Shown here: positions 8,634 through 17,107 of the stretch, piece by piece
Numbering within the stretch: the stretch's first letter is position 1
How the letters are laid out: every line of letters starts with the position of its first letter
Source: an uncultured Lachnospiraceae bacterium
Lineage (GTDB): Bacteria > Bacillota > Clostridia > Lachnospirales > Lachnospiraceae
Reading direction: 5' to 3'
Assembly (NCBI GenBank): GCA_902789735.1
Contig: CADAOZ010000001.1
Location: 124,001 to 188,000, forward strand
Length of the DNA stretch: 64,000 bases
Made by a program: the position numbers and the translations under genes
Notes under the pieces: model-generated
What the model saw: only the letters and a program-made list of their open reading frames with translations
What the model was told of the DNA's origin: nothing
Databases searched by the model: none

Positions 8634-10220
8634 ATGCTGCATATTGGCATTATTGCAGGAGTGATCGTCCTGGCTGTAGTCGTTGTAATCGTCTCTTATC
8701 TGTTCACCCGGGCAGCGGTCCAGAAGCAGAACGAGGCTTATATGAACGACATGCGGTTAAAAGCGCAGGAAATGCTCAATCAGTCGGCGGCCGAAGGCCA
8801 GATTCTGATTGACAAGGCGACGGTAGAAGCGGACTCCATCAAACGTGAGGCTCTTCTGGAGGCGAAGGAGGAATCCATCCGCACCAAGAATGAGCTGGAC
8901 AAGGAAATCCGTGAGCGGCGCAATGAGGTACAGCGGAACGAGCGGAGAGTCCAGCAGAAGGAGGAATCCCTCGACCGCAAGACCGAGCAGATCGAGCGTA
9001 AAGAACAGTCTCTGACAGCCAGAGAAGAGTCACTTCGCAAGCAGAAGGAAGAAGTTAGCCAGCTTCAGGAAAAGCGGATACAGGAACTCGAACGGATTTC
9101 AGGATTAACCTCCGAACAGGCAAAAGAACACCTTTTAAAAATTGTTGAAGAAGACGTGAAGCACGATTCCGCCGTCATGATCAAAGAGGTCGAGGCGGAA
9201 GCAAGAGAGGAAGCGGACAAACGGGCCAAGGAGATTGTGATCGGGGCCATCCAGAGATGCGCGGCAGATCATGTCGCAGAATCTACGATCTCTGTCGTCC
9301 AGCTGCCAGGTGATGAGATGAAGGGCCGGATCATCGGCCGTGAAGGCCGTAACATCCGTACGCTGGAGACCATGACAGGCGTTGACCTGATCATTGACGA
9401 TACGCCTGAGGCGGTCGTTATATCCGGTTTCGATCCCATCAGAAGGGAAATCGCCCGCATCGCTCTTGAGAGACTGATTGTTGACGGACGTATCCATCCG
9501 GCAAGAATCGAAGAGATGGTTGAAAAGGCCAAAAAAGAAGTTGACGCGAAGATCAAAGAGGAAGGCGAAGCCGCCACTCTGGAAGTCGGCGTACACGGGA
9601 TCCATCCCGAACTGGTCAAACTTCTCGGAAAGCTCCGTTTTAGGACCAGCTACGGCCAGAATGCTCTGAAGCATTCCATTGAGGTCGCCCAGCTGTCCGG
9701 ACTGATCGCCGGAGAATTCGGCCTTGATATCAGGCTTGCCAAACGCGCAGGACTGCTCCATGATATCGGCAAGGCAGTGGACCATGAAATGGAAGGGTCC
9801 CATGTCCAGCTGGGCGCGGATCTGTGCCGCAAGTATAAAGAATCTCAGATCGTTATCAATACGGTCGAGTCTCACCACGGGGATGTGGAAGCGACCAGCC
9901 TGATCGCGTGTATCGTTCAGGCAGCCGATACGATTTCGGCGGCGCGTCCCGGTGCCAGAAGAGAGACACTGGAAACATATACAACCAGGCTCAAGCAGCT
10001 TGAAGAAATTACAAACAGTTTTAAAGGGGTCAGTAATTCTTATGCCATTCAGGCAGGCAGGGAAGTCCGTGTTATGGTAGTTCCTGAGCAGGTCAATGAC
10101 GCAGAAATGATTCTCCTGGCCAGAGATATTTCCAAGAAGATTGAAAATGAAATGGAATATCCGGGCCAGATCAAGATCAACGTGATCCGGGAATCCCGCG
10201 TAACTGACTATGCCAAATAA
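8634..10220 (+). CDS. rny: ribonuclease Y
   Basis: RNase Y is the membrane-anchored endoribonuclease that starts mRNA decay in many Firmicutes. The protein has 528 residues. It starts with one membrane helix (residues 4-25) and continues with a long charged coiled coil to about residue 210. A KH RNA-binding domain follows with [13 protein letters not shown], then an HD phosphodiesterase domain with [19 protein letters not shown] precedes ATG 8634 by nine bases. The gene sits between its own consensus promoter and a strong terminator, so it is monocistronic. Confidence 0.97.
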   Translation: MLHIGIIAGVIVLAVVVVIVSYLFTRAAVQKQNEAYMNDMRLKAQEMLNQSAAEGQILIDKATVEADSIKREALLEAKEESIRTKNELDKEIRERRNEVQRNERRVQQKEESLDRKTEQIERKEQSLTAREESLRKQKEEVSQLQEKRIQELERISGLTSEQAKEHLLKIVEEDVKHDSAVMIKEVEAEAREEADKRAKEIVIGAIQRCAADHVAESTISVVQLPGDEMKGRIIGREGRNIRTLETMTGVDLIIDDTPEAVVISGFDPIRREIARIALERLIVDGRIHPARIEEMVEKAKKEVDAKIKEEGEAATLEVGVHGIHPELVKLLGKLRFRTSYGQNALKHSIEVAQLSGLIAGEFGLDIRLAKRAGLLHDIGKAVDHEMEGSHVQLGADLCRKYKESQIVINTVESHHGDVEATSLIACIVQAADTISAARPGARRETLETYTTRLKQLEEITNSFKGVSNSYAIQAGREVRVMVVPEQVNDAEMILLARDISKKIENEMEYPGQIKINVIRESRVTDYAK

Positions 10221-10266
10221 GTTCTTTCCATCAAAGATCAAAAAATTCAAATCAGACATTTTAGAG

Positions 10267-10301
10267 GAATGGAGTCCGGCGGACTCCATTCTTTTTTTTT
10301 T
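10267..10301 (+). terminator. rho-independent terminator of rny
   Basis: An 11-bp perfect stem, GAATGGAGTCC with GGACTCCATTC, has a three-base loop and is followed by ten T residues. Confidence 0.93.
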
Positions 10302-10385
10302 CGTAAAAACGACAGATTTTCTGCTGAAAACAGGGGCCTTTTGGGTACATGTATACATAAAAGCTGTCTTTTTGCGGTTTCTTAT

Positions 10386-10393
10386 GGTATTAT
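10386..10393 (+). promoter_or_regulatory. candidate extended -10 promoter for the TRAP transporter operon
   Basis: TGGTATTAT carries the extended TGn element before a -10 hexamer at 10388-10393. No good -35 hexamer is visible at the usual distance. The gene starts about 60 bases downstream. Confidence 0.45.
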
Positions 10394-10455
10394 GATTTTA
10401 TTCGCTGACTGTGGTCGGCGGACAGATGCAAATAGAGGAGAGGAGTTAGAAGCAG

Positions 10456-11430
10456 ATGAAAAGAAAAGGCGTAATGAAATGGCTGTGCGCCGTCATGATC
10501 ATTGTAATGATGCTCAGTCTCGGCGGATGCGGCGATTCTTCGCACAGGATGATGTTCGGTACCGGCGGAACGGCCGGCACCTATTATTCCTATGGAGGCG
10601 TCCTGGCACAATATATGAAATCCTACGCCGGCGTCCGGGTAACGGCCGTATCCACCGGCGGATCCAAGGTCAACATCCAGAGTATCCAGGACGGCGATTT
10701 CCAGCTGGGGTTCACCCAGTCGGACGTCATGACCTATGGCTGGGACGGGACCAGAGCCTTTGAAAAGGACGGGCCGACCCACGATTTCCGTGTACTGGGA
10801 TGTCTGTACGCGGAGACGGTACAGCTGATCACCATGGATGATTCCATTCAGAGCGTGGAGGATCTGCGGGGCAAATCCGTTTCCATCGGTGAAGCGGGAT
10901 CCGGCGTTTACTTTAACGCCCTGGACGTCCTGAACGGCGCGGGAATCACCCTGGAGGATATTAAGCCCCAGTATCAGTCCTTTGAGGATTCCAAGGAGTC
11001 CCTGAAGGACGGCAAGATCAAGGCGGCCTTTATTGTAGCCGGCGCGCCTACGACTGCCATCACGGAACTGGCCACTACCAACGGCGTCCGTCTGATCAAT
11101 ATTTCCGGAGATTTCAGGGACCACATCATTGAAGAGTGTCCTTATTACGCGCCCCTGACCATTCCGGCAGGGACTTATCCCGGCCAGGATGAACCGGTCG
11201 AGACCATCACCGTCGAAGCGACCCTGATCGTATCTGCCGCAGTGGATGAGCAGATCGTCTATGATCTGACCGCAGCCATTTTTGACCATGCGGAGGAGAT
11301 CACACTGGAGAACGCCAAGGGCGCCGAGCTGAATCTGGAGACTGCGTCCAGTGTGACCAATGTCCCCTATCACGAGGGTGCCGCCAGATATTACGCGGAG
11401 CACGGAATTACCGTAAATACCAAAGAGTAA
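10456..11430 (+). CDS. TAXI-family TRAP transporter solute-binding lipoprotein
   Basis: This 324-residue extracytoplasmic receptor captures a small organic acid and hands it to the TRAP permease. The N-terminus has a basic start, a hydrophobic core and the lipobox LGGC, giving a lipid-modified Cys near residue 24. The mature part opens with MFGTGGTAGTYYSYGG, the hallmark of the TAXI family, and has the family segments STGGSKVNI and QLGFTQSDV. The permease gene starts 13 bases after its stop codon. TAXI proteins often bind glutamate or 2-oxoacids, but the ligand cannot be read from sequence. Confidence 0.93.
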   Translation: MKRKGVMKWLCAVMIIVMMLSLGGCGDSSHRMMFGTGGTAGTYYSYGGVLAQYMKSYAGVRVTAVSTGGSKVNIQSIQDGDFQLGFTQSDVMTYGWDGTRAFEKDGPTHDFRVLGCLYAETVQLITMDDSIQSVEDLRGKSVSIGEAGSGVYFNALDVLNGAGITLEDIKPQYQSFEDSKESLKDGKIKAAFIVAGAPTTAITELATTNGVRLINISGDFRDHIIEECPYYAPLTIPAGTYPGQDEPVETITVEATLIVSAAVDEQIVYDLTAAIFDHAEEITLENAKGAELNLETASSVTNVPYHEGAARYYAEHGITVNTKE

Positions 11431-11443
11431 GGAGGAGAATAGT

Positions 11444-13381
11444 TTGAGCGAGAATATTACACCGGAAGTAAGTCAGAACGACTTAGATTCCGTAATGCGG
11501 AAATATGACCGCGAGTCCAATACACGTATCTGGACCGGGAAGCCGAAGATTGCCATTACTCTCATTCTGGCTGCCTTCTCCATCTGGTGTATCTATGTGA
11601 CTCTGTTTGCTACTTTCCTGGAGGAGATCCGGCTGACCTCCTTCATGGCCCTGATCATTCTGATGGGCTTCCTGATCTATCCCGGCAGAAAGGACCAGAT
11701 CCGGCCCAACTACATTCCTTTTTATGACATTATCTATATGATCGCGGGCTCAGGCGCCTTTTTGTACTATACCTTCAACGCCAACAAGATCATTAATCAG
11801 GGTACCCGTTTCGAATGGTATCAGATCATCATCGGTATCATCGGCATCCTGGCCCTGGTGGAGATCACCAGACGCTGTGTCGGTATCCCCATCCTGTGCG
11901 TGGCGGGCTTCTTCCTGATTTACGCCCTGTCCTATGGACTGACCAACCCCGCCTTCTTCGGCAGGGTCAAATATCTGGTCCGCAACCTGTTCTATACAAA
12001 GGAAGGCATACTGGCCACGCCGGTCAACGTCTGTTCCAAATATATCGTCGTCTTTATCATTTTCGGCGCTTTCCTGGAACGGACCGGTATTTCCAATTTC
12101 TTCATTGATATGGCCAACTCCATCGCCGGCCGTTTTGCCGGCGGTCCCGCCAAGGTGGCAGTCATTTCCTCCGCCCTCTGCGGCATGGTCTCCGGTTCCT
12201 CGGTCGGCAATACCGTGACCACCGGTTCCGTTACCATTCCCATGATGAAGAAGACCGGTTATCAGAACGAGTTCGCCGGCGCGGTCGAAGCAGCCTCCTC
12301 CACAGGCGGCCAGATCATGCCGCCCATCATGGGCGCTGCCGCTTTCCTGATGGCGGACTTTATCGGCGTTCCCTATGCCGATGTCATCAAACGCGCGGTC
12401 CTTCCCGCAATCCTCTATTTCTTCGGCATTTTCATTACAGTCCATCTGGAAGCCAAACGTCTGGATCTGCACGGCGTGCCGAAGGAAGAGCTGCCTAAAA
12501 TGAGCAAACTGATCCGCAAGATCTATCTGCTGATCCCTCTGGTGGCCCTGATCTTCTGGGTATCCACCAACGCCATGACCATGCAGAGGGCCGCTTCTCT
12601 GGCCATCGTCCTGTCCATCGTCGTCGGTTTCATTAACAGGGATGCCCATCTGACGCCAGGCAAGATCCTGGACGCCCTGTCAGCGGGCGGCAGATCCGCC
12701 ATCACAGTAGGCGCGGCCTGCGGCGTGGCCGGCATCATTTCCGGTACCATTACCATGACAGGCCTGGCCAACGAACTGATCAACGCCATTGTCGGCGTAG
12801 CCGGCGACAAGCTGATCATCGCCCTGGTGCTGACCATGCTCTGCTGTATCGTCCTGGGCATGGGCGTTCCCACAACTGCCAACTACTGTATTATGGCAGC
12901 TACGACCGCTCCGATCCTGATCCGTATGGGCGTTCCGATCATGGCTGCTCACTTTTTCGTATTTTACTTCGGTATCGTCGCGGATATCACGCCGCCGGTC
13001 GCCCTGGCCGCCTATGCAGGCTCCGCGATTGCCAAGAGTAATCCCATGAAGACAGCGTTTACAGCCTCACGGCTGGCGATCGCGGCCTTCATTGTTCCTT
13101 ACATGTTCGCTTTCAACCCGGCCATGCTGCTGATCGACACCACGGTCCTGTCGGTGATCCAGATGACCATTACAGCCGTGATTGGTATCTTCGGCGTAGC
13201 GGCCGGTATGGAAGGCCACTGTTTCGCCCGGATGAATATCGTCATCCGTCTGGTCGAGATCTGCGGCGGACTGATGCTGATCCACCCCAGTCTGCTCACC
13301 GATATCGCCGGCCTGGCCCTGGTCCTGGGCGGCCTGGCCTTCCAGTACATGCTGGGCAGAAAGAACGCGGCCGCGGCCTGA
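11444..13381 (+). CDS. TRAP transporter permease, fused small and large subunits (TAXI type)
   Basis: This 645-residue integral membrane protein is the ion-driven partner of the upstream receptor. It starts at TTG 11444, with AAGGAGGAG about eight bases upstream. Residues 35-180 form the small (DctQ-like) half with several membrane helices. The rest is the large (DctM-like) half, including the motif MVSGSSVGNTVTTGSVTIP and a second glycine-rich membrane re-entry stretch near GMGVPTTANYC. The fused arrangement is normal for TAXI systems. It forms one operon with 10456-11430. Confidence 0.93.
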   Translation: MSENITPEVSQNDLDSVMRKYDRESNTRIWTGKPKIAITLILAAFSIWCIYVTLFATFLEEIRLTSFMALIILMGFLIYPGRKDQIRPNYIPFYDIIYMIAGSGAFLYYTFNANKIINQGTRFEWYQIIIGIIGILALVEITRRCVGIPILCVAGFFLIYALSYGLTNPAFFGRVKYLVRNLFYTKEGILATPVNVCSKYIVVFIIFGAFLERTGISNFFIDMANSIAGRFAGGPAKVAVISSALCGMVSGSSVGNTVTTGSVTIPMMKKTGYQNEFAGAVEAASSTGGQIMPPIMGAAAFLMADFIGVPYADVIKRAVLPAILYFFGIFITVHLEAKRLDLHGVPKEELPKMSKLIRKIYLLIPLVALIFWVSTNAMTMQRAASLAIVLSIVVGFINRDAHLTPGKILDALSAGGRSAITVGAACGVAGIISGTITMTGLANELINAIVGVAGDKLIIALVLTMLCCIVLGMGVPTTANYCIMAATTAPILIRMGVPIMAAHFFVFYFGIVADITPPVALAAYAGSAIAKSNPMKTAFTASRLAIAAFIVPYMFAFNPAMLLIDTTVLSVIQMTITAVIGIFGVAAGMEGHCFARMNIVIRLVEICGGLMLIHPSLLTDIAGLALVLGGLAFQYMLGRKNAAAA

Positions 13382-13459
13382 GACGCAGGATGCCTGCGGG
13401 GCATTTGTTACAGGAGAACCATCGACCAAAGTTTAAATAAAATTATCAGGGGGTCTGAT

Positions 13460-14074
13460 ATGGCAAGAGAATTAAAATACCAGGTCATTACGATCGGCAG
13501 AGAATACGGCGCGTACGGCAAGACACTGGGCGCTGCCCTTTCGGAAGCGCTGGGCATTCCTTATTATGACAAGGATCTGATGCGCAAGGTGGCGGAAGAG
13601 AGCGGTTATTCCCTGGAAGAGATCCATAAATCCGGTGAGCAGATGTCAAAGGCCACCAACTTCATGAACAATTTCCTCAATACCATGGATGCGTATGTCA
13701 GTTCCATTGACGCCATCCATAATGCGGAGATCCAGGTCATTAAGAAGCTGGCCCAGAAGCCCTGTATTCTGATCGGCCGCTGCGCGGATCAGGTGCTCCG
13801 GAAAGAGGGCGCCAACTGCTTTAATATTTTCCTGTACGCGGATCTGGCCTACAGAGTGGCCCATGCCGCGGAACTGAGCGAGAACAAGGGACTTACCGGT
13901 CCCGCTCTGGTCAAGGAAGTGGAAAAGAAGTCCGAAGGACGCGCTACCTATTATAAACACTATACCGGCAGGGATATCCATTCCCTGAGCAACTACCATA
14001 TCTGCCTGGACGTCGGGGAGATTGGCGTAGAAAAGTGCAAGGAGATCATCCTGGATCTGGTGACCAAAGACTGA
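13460..14074 (+). CDS. cytidylate-kinase-like family protein
   Basis: This 204-residue protein belongs to the family that resembles cytidylate kinase (Pfam cytidylate kinase-like). It has the N-terminal nucleotide-loop variant ITIGREYGAYGKTLG, then ALGIPYYDKDLMRKVAEESG and the central motif PCILIGRCADQVL. True Cmk is encoded separately at 52434, so this is a paralogue of unknown substrate. It lies 79 bases after the TRAP permease with its own GGGGG-type ribosome binding site, and genes of this family are often found beside transport operons. A role in handling the transported solute is only a guess. Confidence 0.75.
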   Translation: MARELKYQVITIGREYGAYGKTLGAALSEALGIPYYDKDLMRKVAEESGYSLEEIHKSGEQMSKATNFMNNFLNTMDAYVSSIDAIHNAEIQVIKKLAQKPCILIGRCADQVLRKEGANCFNIFLYADLAYRVAHAAELSENKGLTGPALVKEVEKKSEGRATYYKHYTGRDIHSLSNYHICLDVGEIGVEKCKEIILDLVTKD

Positions 14075-14215
14075 GACTGACATGAGTGACAGCCTTCGCG
14101 GGAAATGGCGGCAGCCGTTCTCCGCGGAGGCTTTTTGGCCCTTCCGGCAGGGAATGTATGGCCGGAAAAAGGGCCGGAACGGGATATCGGAGAACAGAAG
14201 CGGAAAGGAGCGGCT

Positions 14216-15124
14216 ATGTCTCTGACGATCATTGACGTTATACGGCCGGAGGTAGAGGATTATCTGGATTTTCTCCGGACCGGAAAGAACATATCGGACA
14301 GCACTGCTGTATCCTACGGCCGGACCCTGGCTGATTTTTATGACTATGTCATGGGACCGGAAGGGCCGGGCAGCCTGGAGGAAACGGCCCCCCTGACCCT
14401 GCTGGCCTATGAAGAGAGGCTCCGCCGGAATCAGTATGCTTCTGTGTCCCTGGCCGGTGCCATGGGGACAGTCTGCGGTTTTCTGCGCTGGCTGTATGAA
14501 GAGGACCGGATCCCGGCAGATCCGGCTGCCTCTTATGAAAGACCCAAAGCCAGTCCTGCTCCGGTCCGGGTACTGACCCTGGAGGAACTGTCCAGACTGT
14601 TCGCTGCCCCGGATCCCCGTAAATGGATCGGGATCCGGGACAGGGCCATGCTGGAACTGATGTACGCGGCAGGCCTGCGGGCCGGGGAGATCCCGGACCT
14701 GCGGATCAGCCAGGTGGATCTGCAGATTTCCTGCGTCATCCGCCTGTCGGACGAGGGAGAAAGGCTGGTCCCCTTCGGGGAAAGGGCCAGAAAAGCCCTG
14801 CTGAATTACAGGAAGGCGTCCCGGAAGATCCTGCAGGACGGACAGGGCTTCCTTTTTGTCAGCCGGGGCGGCAGCTCTCTGACCAGGCAGAGCGTCTGGA
14901 AGACGGTACGCAAATACGGCCGTCTGGCCGGGATTGAAGGACCGGTATCTCCCGGAGACCTGCGCAGTTCCCTGGCGGTCCATCTGCTGGAGAACGGGGC
15001 GGACCCGGACAGTGTCCGGGAGATCCTGGACTGCAGGACGCCGGAAGCCCTGGCACGCTACCGGTCCCTGGTCCGTCCCGGCGGCCTACGGGAGGTCTAT
15101 GCCAGAGCCCAGACACTGACCTGA
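14216..15124 (+). CDS. XerD-like tyrosine recombinase with degenerate active site
   Basis: I chose ATG 14216 because AAAGGAG lies just upstream; a longer in-frame start at 14105 has no ribosome binding site. The 302-residue protein has the N-terminal core-binding SAM-like domain (residues 10-105) and the catalytic domain (115-300). Aligned by eye with E. coli XerD, R155 (box I, GLRAGEI), R250 (box II) and the nucleophile Y282 are kept. The catalytic Lys is Ser178, the box II His is Gly247, and the last His is Cys273. It lies alone between the TRAP unit and glgA with no phage or transposon neighbour. It is probably a chromosomal Xer paralogue with weakened or lost strand-exchange activity. Confidence 0.8.
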   Translation: MSLTIIDVIRPEVEDYLDFLRTGKNISDSTAVSYGRTLADFYDYVMGPEGPGSLEETAPLTLLAYEERLRRNQYASVSLAGAMGTVCGFLRWLYEEDRIPADPAASYERPKASPAPVRVLTLEELSRLFAAPDPRKWIGIRDRAMLELMYAAGLRAGEIPDLRISQVDLQISCVIRLSDEGERLVPFGERARKALLNYRKASRKILQDGQGFLFVSRGGSSLTRQSVWKTVRKYGRLAGIEGPVSPGDLRSSLAVHLLENGADPDSVREILDCRTPEALARYRSLVRPGGLREVYARAQTLT

Positions 15125-15250
15125 GTCTGCAGGATACGGTCTTCCGGCCGGAAAACAGGGCAGTATCGTAATTTTCTCTAAAATTCAGGTAAAAAACAGG
15201 TGAAAAGTTGTTGTTTTTTCAGGGTATCTGCCTATTTTCTGCGAAAATAG

Positions 15251-15280
15251 TTAACAATTTCTCCTAAGATAGGGTATAAT
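15251..15280 (+). promoter_or_regulatory. glgA promoter
   Basis: TTAACA at 15251-15256 and a perfect TATAAT at 15275-15280 are 18 bases apart. About 65 bases of leader precede the coding start. Confidence 0.7.
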
Positions 15281-15352
15281 GATAGTGTGTTATGCAACAT
15301 ATTGGACACTAAGGAAACAAAAGAATTAATAAGATACAGGGGGATTCAACAG

Positions 15353-16801
15353 ATGAAGAATATTCTTTTTGTTGCATCAGAAAGCGTACCGTTCATTAAG
15401 ACCGGGGGTCTTGCAGACGTAGTAGGTTCACTGCCGAAGGATATCGATAAAGAGTATTACGATGTCCGTGTCATCATTCCTAAATATTCCTGCATGAAAC
15501 AGGAAATGAAGGACAAGATGGAATATGTGACGCACTTCTATATGGATTTCCATTGGAAGAGCGAGTATGTAGGCATCCTGCAGGCCGAGGTTGACGGTGT
15601 AAAATTCTACTTTGTAGATAATGAGGGATTCTTCACCAGTGAGAAGCCTTACACGGACGATCCGCTTTTTGAGATTACCAGGTTCTCTTTCTTCTCCAAA
15701 GCTGTGCTTTCCGCACTGCCCGTGATCGGCTTCCGTCCCGACCTGATCCACTGCCATGACTGGCAGACCGGCCTTGTACCTGTCTACCTCAAGGAGAGAT
15801 TCCAGGCCAATGATTTCTTCCACGGAATCAAGACGGTCATGACCATCCACAACCTGAAGTTCCAGGGCAAGTGGAATGTACAGGATGTCGAGGATATTAC
15901 CGGCCTTTCCGCTTACTATTTCACGCCCGACAAGCTGGAGGCTTATAAGGACGCCAACCTTCTCAAGGGCGGCCTTGTCTATGCCGACGCGCTGACCACC
16001 GTCAGCCCTACCTATGCGGAAGAGATCAAGACCCAGTTCTACGGCGAAGGCCTTGACGGACTGCTCAATGCCAGGGCGGGCGACCTCAGAGGTATCATCA
16101 ACGGTATCGACTATACAGATTTCAGCCCCGATAACGACAAGAAGATCCCGCAGCCTTACAATGTCAAGAACTTCCGTAAAGAGAAGGTCAAAAACAAAGT
16201 GGCCCTGCAGAAGGAACTGGGACTTAAGCAGGATGAGAAGTGCTTCATGATCGGTATCGTCTCCAGACTGACCGACCAGAAGGGCTTTGACCTGATCGCT
16301 TATGTACTGGAAGAGATGCTGTCCCTGGATGCCATCCAGATGGTCGTTCTGGGTACCGGTGAAGAGCGCTATGAGAACATGTTCCGTTACTTCGACTGGA
16401 AGTACAATGACAAGATCTCCGCGAACATCTACTATTCCGATGAGCTGTCCCATAAGATCTACGCGGCGTCTGACGCGTTCCTGATGCCTTCCCTGTTCGA
16501 GCCCTGCGGACTCAGCCAGCTGATGTCCCTCAAGTACGGCACACTTCCCATCGTCCGCGAGACCGGCGGCCTCAAGGATACCGTACAGCCTTACAACGAG
16601 TTCGAAGGAACCGGCACCGGCTTCACATTCGCCAACTACAACGCGCATGAAATGATGCACGCTGTCCGTTACGCGGAGCAGGTCTATTATGATGACAAGA
16701 AAGCCTGGAACAAGATGGTAGAGCGCGCCATGAAGGCAGACTTCTCCTGGAAAGTTTCCGCAGGCAAATATCAGGAGATGTATGACTGGCTGATCGGCTG
16801 A
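15353..16801 (+). CDS. glgA: glycogen synthase (ADP-glucose)
   Basis: GlgA adds glucose from ADP-glucose to the non-reducing end of alpha-1,4-glucan. The start at ATG 15353 follows CAGGGGGA and gives 482 residues, the usual size for GT5 enzymes; an upstream in-frame start at 15287 would add a non-conserved tail. The substrate-binding KTGGL is at residues 16-20, HCHDWQTGLVP follows, and the C-terminal GT-B half has SRLTDQKGFDL and PSLFEPCGLSQ. The gene has its own promoter and terminator and no other glg gene next to it. Confidence 0.96.
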   Translation: MKNILFVASESVPFIKTGGLADVVGSLPKDIDKEYYDVRVIIPKYSCMKQEMKDKMEYVTHFYMDFHWKSEYVGILQAEVDGVKFYFVDNEGFFTSEKPYTDDPLFEITRFSFFSKAVLSALPVIGFRPDLIHCHDWQTGLVPVYLKERFQANDFFHGIKTVMTIHNLKFQGKWNVQDVEDITGLSAYYFTPDKLEAYKDANLLKGGLVYADALTTVSPTYAEEIKTQFYGEGLDGLLNARAGDLRGIINGIDYTDFSPDNDKKIPQPYNVKNFRKEKVKNKVALQKELGLKQDEKCFMIGIVSRLTDQKGFDLIAYVLEEMLSLDAIQMVVLGTGEERYENMFRYFDWKYNDKISANIYYSDELSHKIYAASDAFLMPSLFEPCGLSQLMSLKYGTLPIVRETGGLKDTVQPYNEFEGTGTGFTFANYNAHEMMHAVRYAEQVYYDDKKAWNKMVERAMKADFSWKVSAGKYQEMYDWLIG

Positions 16802-16857
16802 TCCCGTTCAGATTAAGGAAACGGAACAGACCGGTTAAAACCGAATAAAAACATCCG

Positions 16858-16892
16858 GACCGGCAGGAACCAGAGGTTTCTGCCGGTCTTTT
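16858..16892 (+). terminator. rho-independent terminator of glgA
   Basis: GACCGGCAGGAACC pairs with GGTTTCTGCCGGTC around a three-base loop, with one mismatch, and is followed by five T residues. Confidence 0.9.
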
Positions 16893-16939
16893 TACATGCC
16901 CGCGTTTTTTGCCCCGGGGCTGTCCCTGCCATGAGCGGT

Positions 16940-16974
16940 AAAGCCGTTTCAACAGGCGTGCCGGCGGCTTTTTT
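16940..16974 (+). terminator. possible second terminator hairpin
   Basis: AAAGCCG at 16940-16946 pairs with CGGCTTT at 16965-16971 and runs into a T tract. The loop is 18 bases long, so the structure is weaker than the one before it. The rest of the 16893-17107 interval holds only a -10-like TATAAT at 17050 without a good -35. Confidence 0.45.
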
Positions 16975-17107
16975 ACGGGACGTCAGCTGTCGGCAGGATT
17001 CGGCGAGAATTATTAACAGTTTGGCTATGTATTTTTCCGATGAATATACTATAATGATAAACGTTCAGAAATCTAACCTGCCTGCCGGCAGAGACTGAGA
17101 GGCTTCA

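Noticed and set aside
14216..15124. The tyrosine recombinase as a marker of a mobile element
   Set aside because: No attachment-site repeats, phage genes or tRNA lie beside it, and the flanking genes are ordinary core genes.
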